Source: Aquaticitalea lipolytica | Lineage (GTDB): Bacteria; Bacteroidota; Bacteroidia; Flavobacteriales; Flavobacteriaceae | DNA length: 64,000 nucleotides | NCBI RefSeq assembly: GCF_014641635.1 | Contig: NZ_BMIC01000001.1 | Location: 564,641-628,640, forward strand | Direction: 5' to 3' | Shown: piece by piece, positions 47,687 to 56,825 of the stretch | Layout of the letters: each line of letters opens with the position of its first letter | How positions within the stretch are numbered: the first letter of the stretch is position 1 | Program-made: the position numbers and the translations under genes | Notes under the pieces: model-generated | Databases searched by the model: none | What the model was told of the DNA's origin: nothing | What the model saw: only the letters and a program-made list of their open reading frames with translations

Positions 47687-48768
47687 TGCTTAAACGAATT
47701 ATTGCCTCTTTTATACTTCTATCTACCTCATTGGGTTTTAGTCAGACTATCGACAGTCCGCAACAAGCCAAAATAAGAACTGCAAAAAAGCTTGCTAAAA
47801 AGTTTTTACGAAAGCAACGTGTGCCTGGAATGGCTATTACAGTATCACAACATGGTGATATTATTTGGTCTGATGGTTTTGGAAAAGCAAAACGTAAGCC
47901 TAAAACAAAAGTAAAACCAGACGAAACACAGTTTAGAATTGCTAGTATTTCAAAATCGATTACTGCTATTGCTTTAGCTAAAATGGTAGATGATAAAGAG
48001 ATTAATTTAAACGAAAGTATTTACACTTATTTACCTGACTACCCAAAACAGAAATTCGATTTTACAGTACGACAGCTTGGTGGACATCTCGCAGGCATTA
48101 GACATTATAAAGATAATAATGAGTATGCACTTAATAAAAAAATGTCGATTACAGAAGGATTAGATTTATTTAAAAACGACTCACTTGTTTTTCAACCTGG
48201 AACTCAGTTTTTATATAACTCTTTTGGTTATGTACTTATGAGTGAAGCCATGCAGAAAGCTTCACAGAAAGAGTTTAATGCTTATGTAACAGATTCTGTA
48301 TTCAAGCCTTTACAGATGACTAATACAGTAATAGATGCATCTGATATTGTAATACCTAATAGATGTGAGTTTTACAGAAAGTCTAATTATAGAAAACCTG
48401 TTGTTTGTGATCCTGTGGCTAACGAATATAAAGTAGCTGGTGGAGGATTTTTATCGACATCTGAAGATATTGTGAAATTAGGGAATGAACTATTATTCCC
48501 TAAAATTGTATCTAAAGAAGCTATTAAAGAACTAATCACATCACAACATTTAGATACAGGAAACAATACAGGTTATGGTATTGGTTTTTCTGTAGAAACT
48601 TCTAAAAATGGCACTCCAAAATATTACCACACAGGAGGTGGTGTTGGAGCTGCAACGATTTTAATTGTTTATCCGCAAGAAAAACTTGTAATCTCTATTT
48701 TAACTAACCTTTCTGGTGCACAAGTGCAGCAGTTTGGTGATGAGTTAGAAGCTATTTTTTTGGATTAA
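47686..48768 (+). CDS. Serine hydrolase, class C beta-lactamase / PBP4* family
   Basis: 360 residues with a signal peptide (MLKRIIASFILLSTSLGFSQ). The active-site motif SISK is at residues 87-90, YNS in FLYNSFGYVL, and the third motif is HTGGG. The family includes D-aminopeptidases, esterases and DD-peptidases. The one-base overlap with namZ supports a role on peptidoglycan fragments in the periplasm. Confidence 0.9.
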   Translation: MLKRIIASFILLSTSLGFSQTIDSPQQAKIRTAKKLAKKFLRKQRVPGMAITVSQHGDIIWSDGFGKAKRKPKTKVKPDETQFRIASISKSITAIALAKMVDDKEINLNESIYTYLPDYPKQKFDFTVRQLGGHLAGIRHYKDNNEYALNKKMSITEGLDLFKNDSLVFQPGTQFLYNSFGYVLMSEAMQKASQKEFNAYVTDSVFKPLQMTNTVIDASDIVIPNRCEFYRKSNYRKPVVCDPVANEYKVAGGGFLSTSEDIVKLGNELLFPKIVSKEAIKELITSQHLDTGNNTGYGIGFSVETSKNGTPKYYHTGGGVGAATILIVYPQEKLVISILTNLSGAQVQQFGDELEAIFLD

Positions 48769-48769
48769 A

Positions 48770-49180
48770 TTAATCTTCTTTGTTAGTTCCTAAAGCTTTA
48801 TCATTATTAGAAACTAATACTATTGCAGGATTTTCTTTTTGTACACGAACAACAAAAATGATTTTTAAAGGTGATTGACCAACAACAAAAGTATGTTTGC
48901 CTTTACTGAGCCTATTTAATGGTATTTTAACCAAAGTAGCGTTAGCGTCTATTTCGACATCCAATTCTCTTTTATATTTACTATTAATTGAATATACAAA
49001 ATCGATGCCTTTAGTGCTTTTAAGTATTAAAGTATCTTTTGTTTTATTTAAATCGTGGATTAGGTCTTTTGCTCTGATATTTACATTCTTTTCAATCGTA
49101 GCAAAATTTTGCTGCCCTTGTGATTTTTGAATGTAAAGACCCATAACGGATGCAATGACTAATCTTCTATATTTACCCAT
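48770..49180 (-). CDS. Small secreted protein, paralogue of the 49335-50060 gene
   Basis: 136 residues with a weak signal-like start (RRLVIASVMGLYIQKSQGQ). The body is one beta-rich domain: FATIEKNVNIRAKDL, LILKSTKGIDFVYSIN, VKIPLNRLSKGKHTFVVG. It aligns with the first domain of the next gene on the same strand. Function unknown. A hairpin lies 12 bases before its start codon. Confidence 0.65.
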   Translation of the reverse strand: MGKYRRLVIASVMGLYIQKSQGQQNFATIEKNVNIRAKDLIHDLNKTKDTLILKSTKGIDFVYSINSKYKRELDVEIDANATLVKIPLNRLSKGKHTFVVGQSPLKIIFVVRVQKENPAIVLVSNNDKALGTNKED

Positions 49181-49191
49181 ATATATAAAAT

Positions 49192-49224
49192 GCTATTAAC
49201 CTCAACGTTTGTTGAATTAATAGC
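49192..49224 (-). promoter_or_regulatory. Leader hairpin / inverted repeat
   Basis: GCTATTAA (49192-49199) pairs with TTAATAGC (49217-49224), and inside CAAC with GTTG. It stands in the leader of the 49180 gene without a following T-run, so it is more likely an operator or leader structure than a terminator. Confidence 0.5.
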
Positions 49225-49297
49225 AAATAGTCTGATCCCTAAGATCTAATCTAGATATATTATTTTTTATCTAGACAATAAAATCTATGAACGGTAA

Positions 49298-49346
49298 AAA
49301 AAGGAGTTGAAGTATCTTTAAACCACATACTGGCTTACTCCTTTTT
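49298..49346 (-). terminator. Terminator overlapping the end of the 49335 gene
   Basis: AAAAAGGAGT (as read on + at 49298) pairs with ACTCCTTTTT at 49337-49346, loop about 29 bases, T-run on the transcribed strand. The stem includes the stop codon region. Confidence 0.55.
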
Positions 49347-50060
49347 GTTGTTATATGGTTTTCCGTTAGGTCTAGCGTGTGTTTTTCTATACTCTTCACG
49401 AGTCATAGTCCCTTCTCGCTCTAAATTAGTAATGTTATAGCCCTTTTGTTTTTCTTCTTTAACGGTAATTGACGTTGCAAAACCTATACTCTTTTCATCT
49501 GATGTTTTATCTACTTCGCTAGATTCAATCTTTACATCATTATTTATACTAACATCATTCATTACAATGGTACTACTCATATCTTCAACTTTTGCCATGA
49601 TTTTAGAAATATCTTCAGAAGTCAGCTCTTCAGTACTATTAACCAAAGTTACATCATTCATAGCAACATCACTAAGTACCTCAACATCATCATACTCCAT
49701 AAGTCTCGAAATTCTAAACACTATAATTCTATCGCTTTCATATACCAAAACAGTATAATTACCAACAGGAAATTGATTTACTGGAACTTGTGCTGAAAAT
49801 ACTGGCGGATTAAATTGAAGTACTTTTCTATTACCATTATTTAAGAATCCAATTTTATCAAACAGATAATCGCTTTTTAAAACTAACGAATCTCCATTAA
49901 CAGTTAAATCGTGTTCGAGGTTAACTGCATCAGGATTTAAATTCTTTTTAATGGTTGTAAATGTATGTTGTGCAAATGCATTAAAATTTACACTTAATAC
50001 AAAAAATAGTATTACGGAAAGTAATTGAACTTTTAGTTCAATGTTTGCTGGTTTGTTCAT
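49335..50060 (-). CDS. Secreted protein with paralogous N-terminal domain and extended tail
   Basis: 241 residues from the ATG at 50060 (frame open nine codons further). Signal peptide VQLLSVILFFVLSVNFNAFAQ. Residues ~32-115 (FTTIKKNLNPDAVNLEHDL ... VPVNQFPVGNYTVLV) match the neighbouring 136-residue protein. The rest is acidic and low-complexity, then a basic end (TREEYRKTHARPNGKPYNNKKE). Not recognised beyond this. Confidence 0.65.
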   Translation of the reverse strand: MNKPANIELKVQLLSVILFFVLSVNFNAFAQHTFTTIKKNLNPDAVNLEHDLTVNGDSLVLKSDYLFDKIGFLNNGNRKVLQFNPPVFSAQVPVNQFPVGNYTVLVYESDRIIVFRISRLMEYDDVEVLSDVAMNDVTLVNSTEELTSEDISKIMAKVEDMSSTIVMNDVSINNDVKIESSEVDKTSDEKSIGFATSITVKEEKQKGYNITNLEREGTMTREEYRKTHARPNGKPYNNKKE

Positions 50061-50253
50061 GACTGGGGTCATTTGAGGGTTAAACAAAAAACAAACTAAA
50101 CCACTTAAGTAGCTTAGGATTAATTATTTAACTCAAAGATAAAATGAACAAAGCTGCATACATTAAATTTTAGTTTAACGTACAAAAAGTTGCGATATAT
50201 TGTTTAGATGTACAAAAAAAACAGATGAATAACAAAAAAGCAATCGAGTAGAT

Positions 50254-51081
50254 TTACAAACTCGTTGGCTTTCTATATTTATGAAAAGGCTGCTTAAGAA
50301 GGTCTTTAATATTACTATTTTCCTCTTCATTTGGAAAGGTATCTACACCATAAACAATAGTTTCTCTGTCTAGCTTCATAAAGGTTCCAAACAATCTATC
50401 CCAGATTGAAAAGATGTTTCCATAATTAGAATCTGTATATGGTAACATATAATGATGATGCACTTTATGCATATCTGGTGATACCAAAACATAGCTTAAT
50501 ACTGTATCAACTTTACGAGGTAATTTAATATTTGCATGACTAAATTGTGTTGCTACTAGTGATAATGATTGGTATAAGAATACAATAGCAATTGGAGTTC
50601 CAATAATAAAGACACCAAATAATGTGAACATAAATCTAATTACACTTTCTAAAGGATGATGTCTGTTCGCAGTAGTGGTATCTACCTTATGATCTGTATG
50701 ATGCACTAAATGAATCATCCACAATGGTTTTACTTTATGCTCGACATAATGCGCTAAATAAGCTCCAACAAAATCTAAAAGCAACACTCCTAAAACAACA
50801 TATAACCATAAAGGCATTTCTGGTAACCAATTAATAATTCCGAAATCATTTTCCTTTACCCAAAGTGATGTAAAAACCAATAAGGATGCTAATCCGAAAT
50901 TAACTATTACAGTTGTTAAGGTAAAAAACAAGTTAGGTACAGCATGTTTCCATTTTTTATACTTGAAATTAAACAGAGGTAAAGTACCTTCTAAAAGCCA
51001 GAAAAAAGTAATACCTCCAACTAGTATAATACTTCTGTGAAGTGATGGGATGGTTTCGAAATAATTTATGATAGATTCCAA
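50254..51081 (-). CDS. Sterol desaturase / fatty acid hydroxylase family protein
   Basis: 275 residues, four to five membrane helices. The histidine boxes of the di-iron family are complete: HYVEH, HLVHHTDH and HKVHHHY. It would hydroxylate or desaturate a lipid. The only possible early start is TTG at 51081, four bases after the stop of the upstream gene, so translation is probably coupled to it. The substrate is unknown. Confidence 0.88.
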   Translation of the reverse strand: MESIINYFETIPSLHRSIILVGGITFFWLLEGTLPLFNFKYKKWKHAVPNLFFTLTTVIVNFGLASLLVFTSLWVKENDFGIINWLPEMPLWLYVVLGVLLLDFVGAYLAHYVEHKVKPLWMIHLVHHTDHKVDTTTANRHHPLESVIRFMFTLFGVFIIGTPIAIVFLYQSLSLVATQFSHANIKLPRKVDTVLSYVLVSPDMHKVHHHYMLPYTDSNYGNIFSIWDRLFGTFMKLDRETIVYGVDTFPNEEENSNIKDLLKQPFHKYRKPTSL

Positions 51082-51085
51082 GTGG

Positions 51086-51985
51086 CTAAGTATTTATATT
51101 AATAATCATTTGTGCTTTTTTCAAATTTAATAAAGAAACTTTAGTTTTCCATAGCTCAATATTTTTTTCATCTTTTAAAATGCTATAAGCAGTATAATAT
51201 AAAAAGTTAACTAATGCTTCATTAGTACTCTCTATATTTTCAGCATCCATTTTTTTTAATTCTCTCAATACTCTTTTTGGTCTATTTAAAATTAGATATT
51301 CCTGAATTTTTAAAAGCTCAGCTCTTTGTTTTAGAGTTGACTTATCTTCTGTAGCTTCAATTTCTAAAAAACCTACAGCTTCATCTAAATAAATATTGGA
51401 TAAATCAATAATTTCTGATCGTATTGCCTCATTGACATACACTGCTAAATCTAAATATTTTGAAGCCAGGTAATAGGCAGAATAGAAGTTTTTTTCCTTT
51501 TTATAAGCTTCTAATTCAAGTGTAACTAATTGGGTGTTTAATGCATAATTCTCAATTAATTTTGCAATATCCAAATAGTCTTCAGCTACATAAGAGGTAT
51601 TAATAATATTGCCGTTGGCATCCATTATTTTTATTGAGTCATCATTAAATTTATCAATATAGCGCTGTTTTCGTTTGCCTTTTACTTTCTTGTATAAGTT
51701 AGCATGTTGGCTTTCACTTACTATTACAGGCACAAAATTTTTCCAAATTAATTGACTTATTTTTTCATCTTCAAATAAGTTTCCAATTACAATCGTTCCA
51801 CCTTTTTCATCATCTACATATACAAGGTAAGGGTATTTAGTTGCTTCTTCCCAGACCATAAGAACTGTCTTATTTTGCATTAATGCTAACTTTTGGGCAA
51901 TCTCTAAAGAGGTCATCCATTCTTGTGAATACGATAAATTAACTGTGAAAAAAATTAACGAAGCTCTTATAATTAGATTTTTCAT
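51086..51985 (-). CDS. Secreted thioredoxin-fold-like protein without cysteines
   Basis: 299 residues from the ATG at 51985. Signal peptide NLIIRASLIFFTVNLSYSQ. Residues ~25-135 look like a thioredoxin-fold DUF255-type region (TSLEIAQKLALMQNKTVLMVWEEA ... NFVPVIVS), but there is no Cys in the whole protein. The C-terminal half is helical and TPR-like. It is probably a binding protein rather than an oxidoreductase (inference). Confidence 0.65.
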   Translation of the reverse strand: MKNLIIRASLIFFTVNLSYSQEWMTSLEIAQKLALMQNKTVLMVWEEATKYPYLVYVDDEKGGTIVIGNLFEDEKISQLIWKNFVPVIVSESQHANLYKKVKGKRKQRYIDKFNDDSIKIMDANGNIINTSYVAEDYLDIAKLIENYALNTQLVTLELEAYKKEKNFYSAYYLASKYLDLAVYVNEAIRSEIIDLSNIYLDEAVGFLEIEATEDKSTLKQRAELLKIQEYLILNRPKRVLRELKKMDAENIESTNEALVNFLYYTAYSILKDEKNIELWKTKVSLLNLKKAQMIININT

Positions 51986-52031
51986 AGCTTTTTTTAATAC
52001 GTTATATATCAATAATTATTCCTAATGCTAT

Positions 52032-52529
52032 TTATTTAAACGCAATCCTCTTTTTCATTTCCTCAACTATATTAAAAGCAGCAGGACATATTTCAACATT
52101 CTTTAATGTTAGATTAGATATTTGCTGAAACTTTTTCCTGTCAGTATGCGGAAACTCACGACATGCTTTTGGTCTTACATCATAAATAGAACAATAATTA
52201 TCGGCTCCTAAAAACGTGCAAGGTACACTTTGCAATACGTAGTCATTATCTTCATCGATACGTAAAAACTGATCTATAAATTGCGATGGCTTCATTTTAA
52301 AATGCTTCGCTATACGCTCAACATCTTTATCAGTAAATAAAGGCCCTGTAGTTTTACAACAATTTGCACATGTTAAACAATCTGTACGTTTAAACTCCTG
52401 GTCATGTAACTCTTGCATGAGATAATCCAATTGTTTTGGCGTCTTCTTTTTAAGCTTTGTAAAGAAGGTTTTATTTTCCTTATGCTTATCTTTGGCGAGC
52501 TTTGGAAGATTGTTTATGATGTCTTGCAT
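52032..52529 (-). CDS. YkgJ-family zinc/iron-chelating protein (CxxCxxCC)
   Basis: 165 residues. The Cys motif TDCLTCANCCKTTGPLFT is at residues ~53-70, followed by VPCTFLGADNYCSIYDVRPKACREFPH, the full set of the YkgJ family. These residues bind Zn or an Fe-S cluster. Function is not settled. It is divergent from the methyltransferase gene. Confidence 0.9.
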   Translation of the reverse strand: MQDIINNLPKLAKDKHKENKTFFTKLKKKTPKQLDYLMQELHDQEFKRTDCLTCANCCKTTGPLFTDKDVERIAKHFKMKPSQFIDQFLRIDEDNDYVLQSVPCTFLGADNYCSIYDVRPKACREFPHTDRKKFQQISNLTLKNVEICPAAFNIVEEMKKRIAFK

Positions 52530-52551
52530 ATAGCAAATTTAACATTAATAA

Positions 52552-52576
52552 GATGCTGAATCAAGTTCAGTATGAC
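52552..52576. repeat. Dispersed hairpin repeat, TGAACTTG type
   Basis: GCTGAA-TCAAG-TTCAGT then ATGACA; near copy of 43782-43806. It fills most of the gap between two divergent genes. Confidence 0.65.
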
Positions 52577-52587
52577 AAATATTTTTA

Positions 52588-53283
52588 ATGAAAGATCTAT
52601 TCGGAAAAGCATTGTTAGATTATCAAAATGGTAATTATACTGAAGACCTCATCACATCTACAAGTATTTCTGATGAAGATGAATTACCACTTCCGTATCT
52701 CTTTAGAAGTTATAAAGAGATGCCTAAATTAGAGCAAAAAGCTTTACAGTTAGCTAAAGGAAAGGTACTAGATGTTGGTTGTGGCTCTGGAAGTCATAGC
52801 TTGTATTTACAAAGCAAAGGTATAGATGTAAAAGCCATTGACATCTCTAAAGGCGCCATTGAAGTTACTAAACTACGAGGTGTTTTAAATTCTGAATTAA
52901 AAGATGTCCTAAACGAAACCGATACTTTTGATACTATTTTATTGCTGATGAATGGTACAGGTATTTTTCAAGAACTATCGCAAGTATCAAAATACTTAAA
53001 GCATTTAAAATCGCTTTTAAAACCTCAAGGACAGATTTTAATAGATTCATCAGATATTACTTATATGTATGAAGATGACGATGGTGGCGTTTGGCAAAAC
53101 ATGAACTCAGACTACTATGGCGAACTCGACTATTTTTTAAGCTACAAAGGTGAAGATGAAACACCAATGAAATGGTTATACCTCGATTTTAACACTTTGC
53201 TTACAGCATGTAAAGCTGTTGGTTTACAGTGCGAATTAGTTATTGAAGGTGAGCATTATGATTATTTGGCGAGGTTGAGTTAA
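52588..53283 (+). CDS. Class I SAM-dependent methyltransferase
   Basis: 231 residues. Motif I is VLDVGCGSGSHSLYLQSKG (residue ~55), motif II/III region KAIDISKGAIEV, post-motif DTILLLMNGTGIFQE. It is a Methyltransf_11/25-like small-molecule enzyme with unknown substrate. Convergent with the amidohydrolase with a 2-bp gap. Confidence 0.85.
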   Translation: MKDLFGKALLDYQNGNYTEDLITSTSISDEDELPLPYLFRSYKEMPKLEQKALQLAKGKVLDVGCGSGSHSLYLQSKGIDVKAIDISKGAIEVTKLRGVLNSELKDVLNETDTFDTILLLMNGTGIFQELSQVSKYLKHLKSLLKPQGQILIDSSDITYMYEDDDGGVWQNMNSDYYGELDYFLSYKGEDETPMKWLYLDFNTLLTACKAVGLQCELVIEGEHYDYLARLS

Positions 53284-53285
53284 AC

Positions 53286-54902
53286 TTACTGCTCCTTCCC
53301 ATCCACAAACGTTTTCACTACTTTAATATTCGGAATTTGGTGCGCATCAACAGTCATAATATCTGTGTCTAAAATGATGAAATCTGCAAACTTACCAACT
53401 TCAATACTTCCTTTTTCATTTTCTTCAAAATTAGAATAGGCAGCCCAAATGGTCATTCCTTTTAAGGTTTCTTCTCTTGTTAATGCGTTTTCCATTTGGT
53501 AACCTCCATCAGGATATTGCTCTAAATCTTGTCTAGCTACTGCTGCATAAAAAGTTAAAAACGGACTTACCTGCTCCACAGGAAAATCGGTTCCTAATGC
53601 TACTTTACCATAAGCATTCAATAATTGTTTATAAGCATAAGCACCTTTTACACGCTCTGCTCCTAGTCTATCTTCAGCCCAATACATATCGCTAGTTGCA
53701 TGTGTAGGTTGTATTGATGGTATAATATCATTGTAATACTTAAAATCTTCAGGTGATATTACTTGCGCGTGCTCTACTCTCCAACGTCTGTTAGATTTTC
53801 CGTTTAACACTTTGCTATAAGTTTGCAAAACAGCATGATTTGCCGAATCGCCAATAGCGTGTGTATTCATCTGAAACTCTGAATTAGCAATACGTTGCGC
53901 AGCATCATTAAAGGTTTCTAAATCGGTAACCAACAATCCAAAATGACCAGGTTTATCGCTATAAGGTGCTCTTAACATAGCACCTCGTGAACCTAATGCT
54001 CCATCAGCATAATACTTAAATGAACGTACATTAAGTCGGTCGGTTTTTGTAATGCCTTTATTTAAGTAATACTCTAAATTTTCTTTAGATGCTGAGACCA
54101 TTGCGTAAATACGAATTTTTAAATCACCTACCTGCTGTAAACTATCAATTATTTGGATAGATTCTGGACTTAAACCAGCATCATCAACAGTTGTTAACCC
54201 ATAATCGAAACAAACTTTTTGAGCGTCTAATAATGCATTTACAACATCTTGTCTAGACGATTTTGGCCAATAATTCATTACTAAATTTTCGGCATTGTCT
54301 ATTAAAACACCTGATAATTTTCCGTTTTCAATGACTACTTCTCCTCCATCTATTTTACTATTCACTGTTACTTTACCTAAACCTAATGCAGCCTGATTAC
54401 ATAAAATTGCATGACCATCAATACGCGTTAACGATATAGGTGTATTAGGAAATAAACTATCTAGTTTAGCTTTATTTGGGAACTCTTTAATGTCCCAATC
54501 GTTTTGATCCCAACCTCTTCCAACTATATAATTTAAATTCTTTTCCTTTTGAAACTCTACAACTCTTTGCACCACTTCATCAAAACTTTTTGTCCCAACT
54601 AAGTTTACAGATTGCTGATTAAAACCCATTCCTAAAAAATGGCAATGTGCATCTATTAATCCAGGAACAACAGTTTGATCTTTGGCATCGATAATAGTCT
54701 CAGAAGTATATTTTTCTTGTATTTCTGCATTGGTACCAACATCAACAAATTTTCCTTCTTTTATAGCAAATGCTTCAGCCTTATCAAAATTTGAATTAAC
54801 TGTATAAACAGATGCGTTGATTATAATAGAATCGACAGTTTCTTTAGATGTCTGACAAGAAAGACAAGACATTAGAATAATTAGAGATAGAAGTTTTTTC
54901 AT
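53286..54902 (-). CDS. Amidohydrolase, YtcJ-like lipoprotein
   Basis: 538 residues. Lipoprotein signal KLLSLIILMSCLSCQ. Metal site VPGLIDAHCHFLGMG (HxH), then DGALGSRGAMLRAPY, NTHAIGDSANHAVLQTY, RVEHAQVISPED and GTDFPVE. This is the YtcJ group of amidohydrolase family 3, usually acting on N-acyl or amide substrates in the periplasm. Preceded by a hairpin-rich spacer. Confidence 0.9.
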   Translation of the reverse strand: MKKLLSLIILMSCLSCQTSKETVDSIIINASVYTVNSNFDKAEAFAIKEGKFVDVGTNAEIQEKYTSETIIDAKDQTVVPGLIDAHCHFLGMGFNQQSVNLVGTKSFDEVVQRVVEFQKEKNLNYIVGRGWDQNDWDIKEFPNKAKLDSLFPNTPISLTRIDGHAILCNQAALGLGKVTVNSKIDGGEVVIENGKLSGVLIDNAENLVMNYWPKSSRQDVVNALLDAQKVCFDYGLTTVDDAGLSPESIQIIDSLQQVGDLKIRIYAMVSASKENLEYYLNKGITKTDRLNVRSFKYYADGALGSRGAMLRAPYSDKPGHFGLLVTDLETFNDAAQRIANSEFQMNTHAIGDSANHAVLQTYSKVLNGKSNRRWRVEHAQVISPEDFKYYNDIIPSIQPTHATSDMYWAEDRLGAERVKGAYAYKQLLNAYGKVALGTDFPVEQVSPFLTFYAAVARQDLEQYPDGGYQMENALTREETLKGMTIWAAYSNFEENEKGSIEVGKFADFIILDTDIMTVDAHQIPNIKVVKTFVDGKEQ

Positions 54903-54929
54903 GATAAAGTTTTTATTTCATTGATTAGG

Positions 54930-54951
54930 TCTCGACTGCGCTCGACCTGAC
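54930..54951. repeat. Dispersed hairpin repeat, CTCGACTGCGCTCGA type
   Basis: TCTCGACTGCGCTCGACCTGAC; same core as the copies at 44940 and 45127 with CC in place of TA before TGAC. Confidence 0.7.
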
Positions 54952-54973
54952 GAGCTTATATTGTAAAAATAAG

Positions 54974-55005
54974 AAAAGCGTTCGACACTATGGAAGAACG
55001 CTTTT
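54974..55005 (-). terminator. Terminator after the outer-membrane barrel gene
   Basis: AAAAGCGTTC / GAACGCTTTT, 10-bp stem with a 12-base loop. Confidence 0.7.
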
Positions 55006-55021
55006 GAATTATTTAAAATGA

Positions 55022-55042
55022 GATTCCTGCCTTCGCAGGAAT
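55022..55042. repeat. Dispersed hairpin repeat, CCTGC type
   Basis: ATTCCTGC-CTTC-GCAGGAAT, perfect 8-bp stem, ending four bases from the stop codon of the barrel gene. A degraded relative is at 56804-56825. Confidence 0.7.
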
Positions 55043-55045
55043 TTA

Positions 55046-56773
55046 TTAAAAATCGAACTGATATGTTGCACCTGCTAAAAACTGAATTCCTTGTACAGGA
55101 TAATTTAACCAACGTTGGTAATCTTGATTTGCAATATTGTTAGCTTTAGCATACACAGACAACTGGCTATTTACTTTATAACCAAGATGTGCATTGGCAT
55201 CAAAATAACTATCTAAAGTTATGGTCATTGGAGTAGTTGGAAAAAATGTAGCTTCTTCATAAAATAAATCTTTACGCTCACCTACATAAAACAATCCAGC
55301 TCCAGCAAACCAATGCTCGTTTATTTGGTAATCCATAAACAATGATGCTTTAATATCTGGAAGATTCCAAGGCTCTGCTTCGGCATCTGTACTATACGCA
55401 AAATATTCGGCTTTCAAACCAAGTTTAAAGTTTCTGTTAACATCTACATTTAACTCTCCAGCTAATGAAAATGTTGATACATCATCATAAACTATTCTAT
55501 AAGAATTACCATACTGATAATCTTCTGTTGCGCCTCCTAAAATACTATTTGCTCTGTAAAGTGCTTTGTTTCTATCTGCCAAATAATGTCCGCTAATATT
55601 ATAGCTCATATTATTAGACAAACGTCCTTTTAAACCTACCGAAGCGTTATACTGTTGATCTGTTGGAGCGACAAACAAGGTTGGCGAAACAAAAGGATTA
55701 ATTTGTGCAAAATCTTCATATGTATTTTGAATTAATCCGCCTTCAATACCACCATAAGCGATTAATAACTCATCAACCAAACGATAACTAGCTGTTATAT
55801 TTGGGTATAGATAAAACTTGTTTTCTCCAGCTTCAGTATCGTTTAAATACACCAAATTAACACCAAGATTAAGTGTTAAATCGTCTTCTATTAACTGATA
55901 ACTTGGCGCTACACCAACATTAAAATTTCCATATTTAAGTTCATCATCTGTATAATAATTTCTATCAAAACTTCCACTTAAATAATCTAAAGTGATACTT
56001 GTAGAAATAGTTTCACCTTGTACAGGAATATTTACTTTCCCTTTGGCTACAAATCTATTTTCTCCTGAACCTTGATTATCTCCAAATCGACGAAAACGCA
56101 CACTACCATCTTTAAACCAAGCATCATCAAACTTAATTTTTCCACCAAAATTTGCTCCATAATACGAATGACTAACATCTAAAGTATCTGCCGTTGTTGC
56201 ATCAAAATAAGGCTGTGGCAATCCATACCAATTATACGTTTGGTATAAAAATCCGCCATCAACTGTCCAAGAGTAATCTCTTAATTTCTTACTATAATTT
56301 ACATTTAAGTTAGTGTTAGAAAACTTGTCGTCTAACAACAAGCCTTCAATGCCACCACCAGAAGAATGATGGCTCAAATAACCTCCAACACTTTCTGTTC
56401 TGCTTAATGCGTGATTAAGATACACTTCACCTAAAATTGTTGTGTAAGTACCAACACCTAATGACGCGTAATTATCATATAATTTTTCTTGTTTGGCTTT
56501 GTTAACGCTTGCAGCTTTTCCTTTTGCAGGTGTGAATGTTGACGCTACAGGAATAGAAAATATATTATACTTAATTGGCTTTTTAGTTGCTGTAGTTTCG
56601 TCATCTAAAGTTGGGGTTTCTTTAACTTTAAAAGCATCAGATATTGTTGGTGTATATGGTTTTACCACATTTACCACTTCTGGATCTAAAGTATCTTTAG
56701 TTCGCTCTTGAGCGAAAACTGTAGAAGCAGTAAAAATTGTTGCTATGAAAATATATTTGATTTTGTTTGTCAT
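55046..56773 (-). CDS. Outer-membrane beta-barrel protein (TonB-receptor-like barrel without plug)
   Basis: 575 residues with a signal peptide (IFIATIFTASTVFAQ). After a Pro/Thr-rich linker (residues ~20-90, VVKPYTPTISDAFKVKETP) the rest is a run of amphipathic strands ending in GATYQFDF, with the terminal Phe of barrels. The plug domain of TonB receptors is missing. It lies directly after the giant TPR gene (53 bp), a pairing that I recall as common in Flavobacteriaceae. Function unknown; a TPR-assisted outer-membrane transport role is inferred. Confidence 0.8.
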   Translation of the reverse strand: MTNKIKYIFIATIFTASTVFAQERTKDTLDPEVVNVVKPYTPTISDAFKVKETPTLDDETTATKKPIKYNIFSIPVASTFTPAKGKAASVNKAKQEKLYDNYASLGVGTYTTILGEVYLNHALSRTESVGGYLSHHSSGGGIEGLLLDDKFSNTNLNVNYSKKLRDYSWTVDGGFLYQTYNWYGLPQPYFDATTADTLDVSHSYYGANFGGKIKFDDAWFKDGSVRFRRFGDNQGSGENRFVAKGKVNIPVQGETISTSITLDYLSGSFDRNYYTDDELKYGNFNVGVAPSYQLIEDDLTLNLGVNLVYLNDTEAGENKFYLYPNITASYRLVDELLIAYGGIEGGLIQNTYEDFAQINPFVSPTLFVAPTDQQYNASVGLKGRLSNNMSYNISGHYLADRNKALYRANSILGGATEDYQYGNSYRIVYDDVSTFSLAGELNVDVNRNFKLGLKAEYFAYSTDAEAEPWNLPDIKASLFMDYQINEHWFAGAGLFYVGERKDLFYEEATFFPTTPMTITLDSYFDANAHLGYKVNSQLSVYAKANNIANQDYQRWLNYPVQGIQFLAGATYQFDF

Positions 56774-56803
56774 TTTATTAATACATTGAACAGAACTATA
56801 CGA

Positions 56804-56825
56804 GATTCCTACTTTCGTAAGGATG
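56804..56825. repeat. Degraded CCTGC-type hairpin repeat
   Basis: GATTCCTACTTTCGTAAGGATG has the same frame as GATTCCTGCCTTCGCAGGAAT with scattered changes, and abuts the TPR gene stop codon. Confidence 0.5.
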
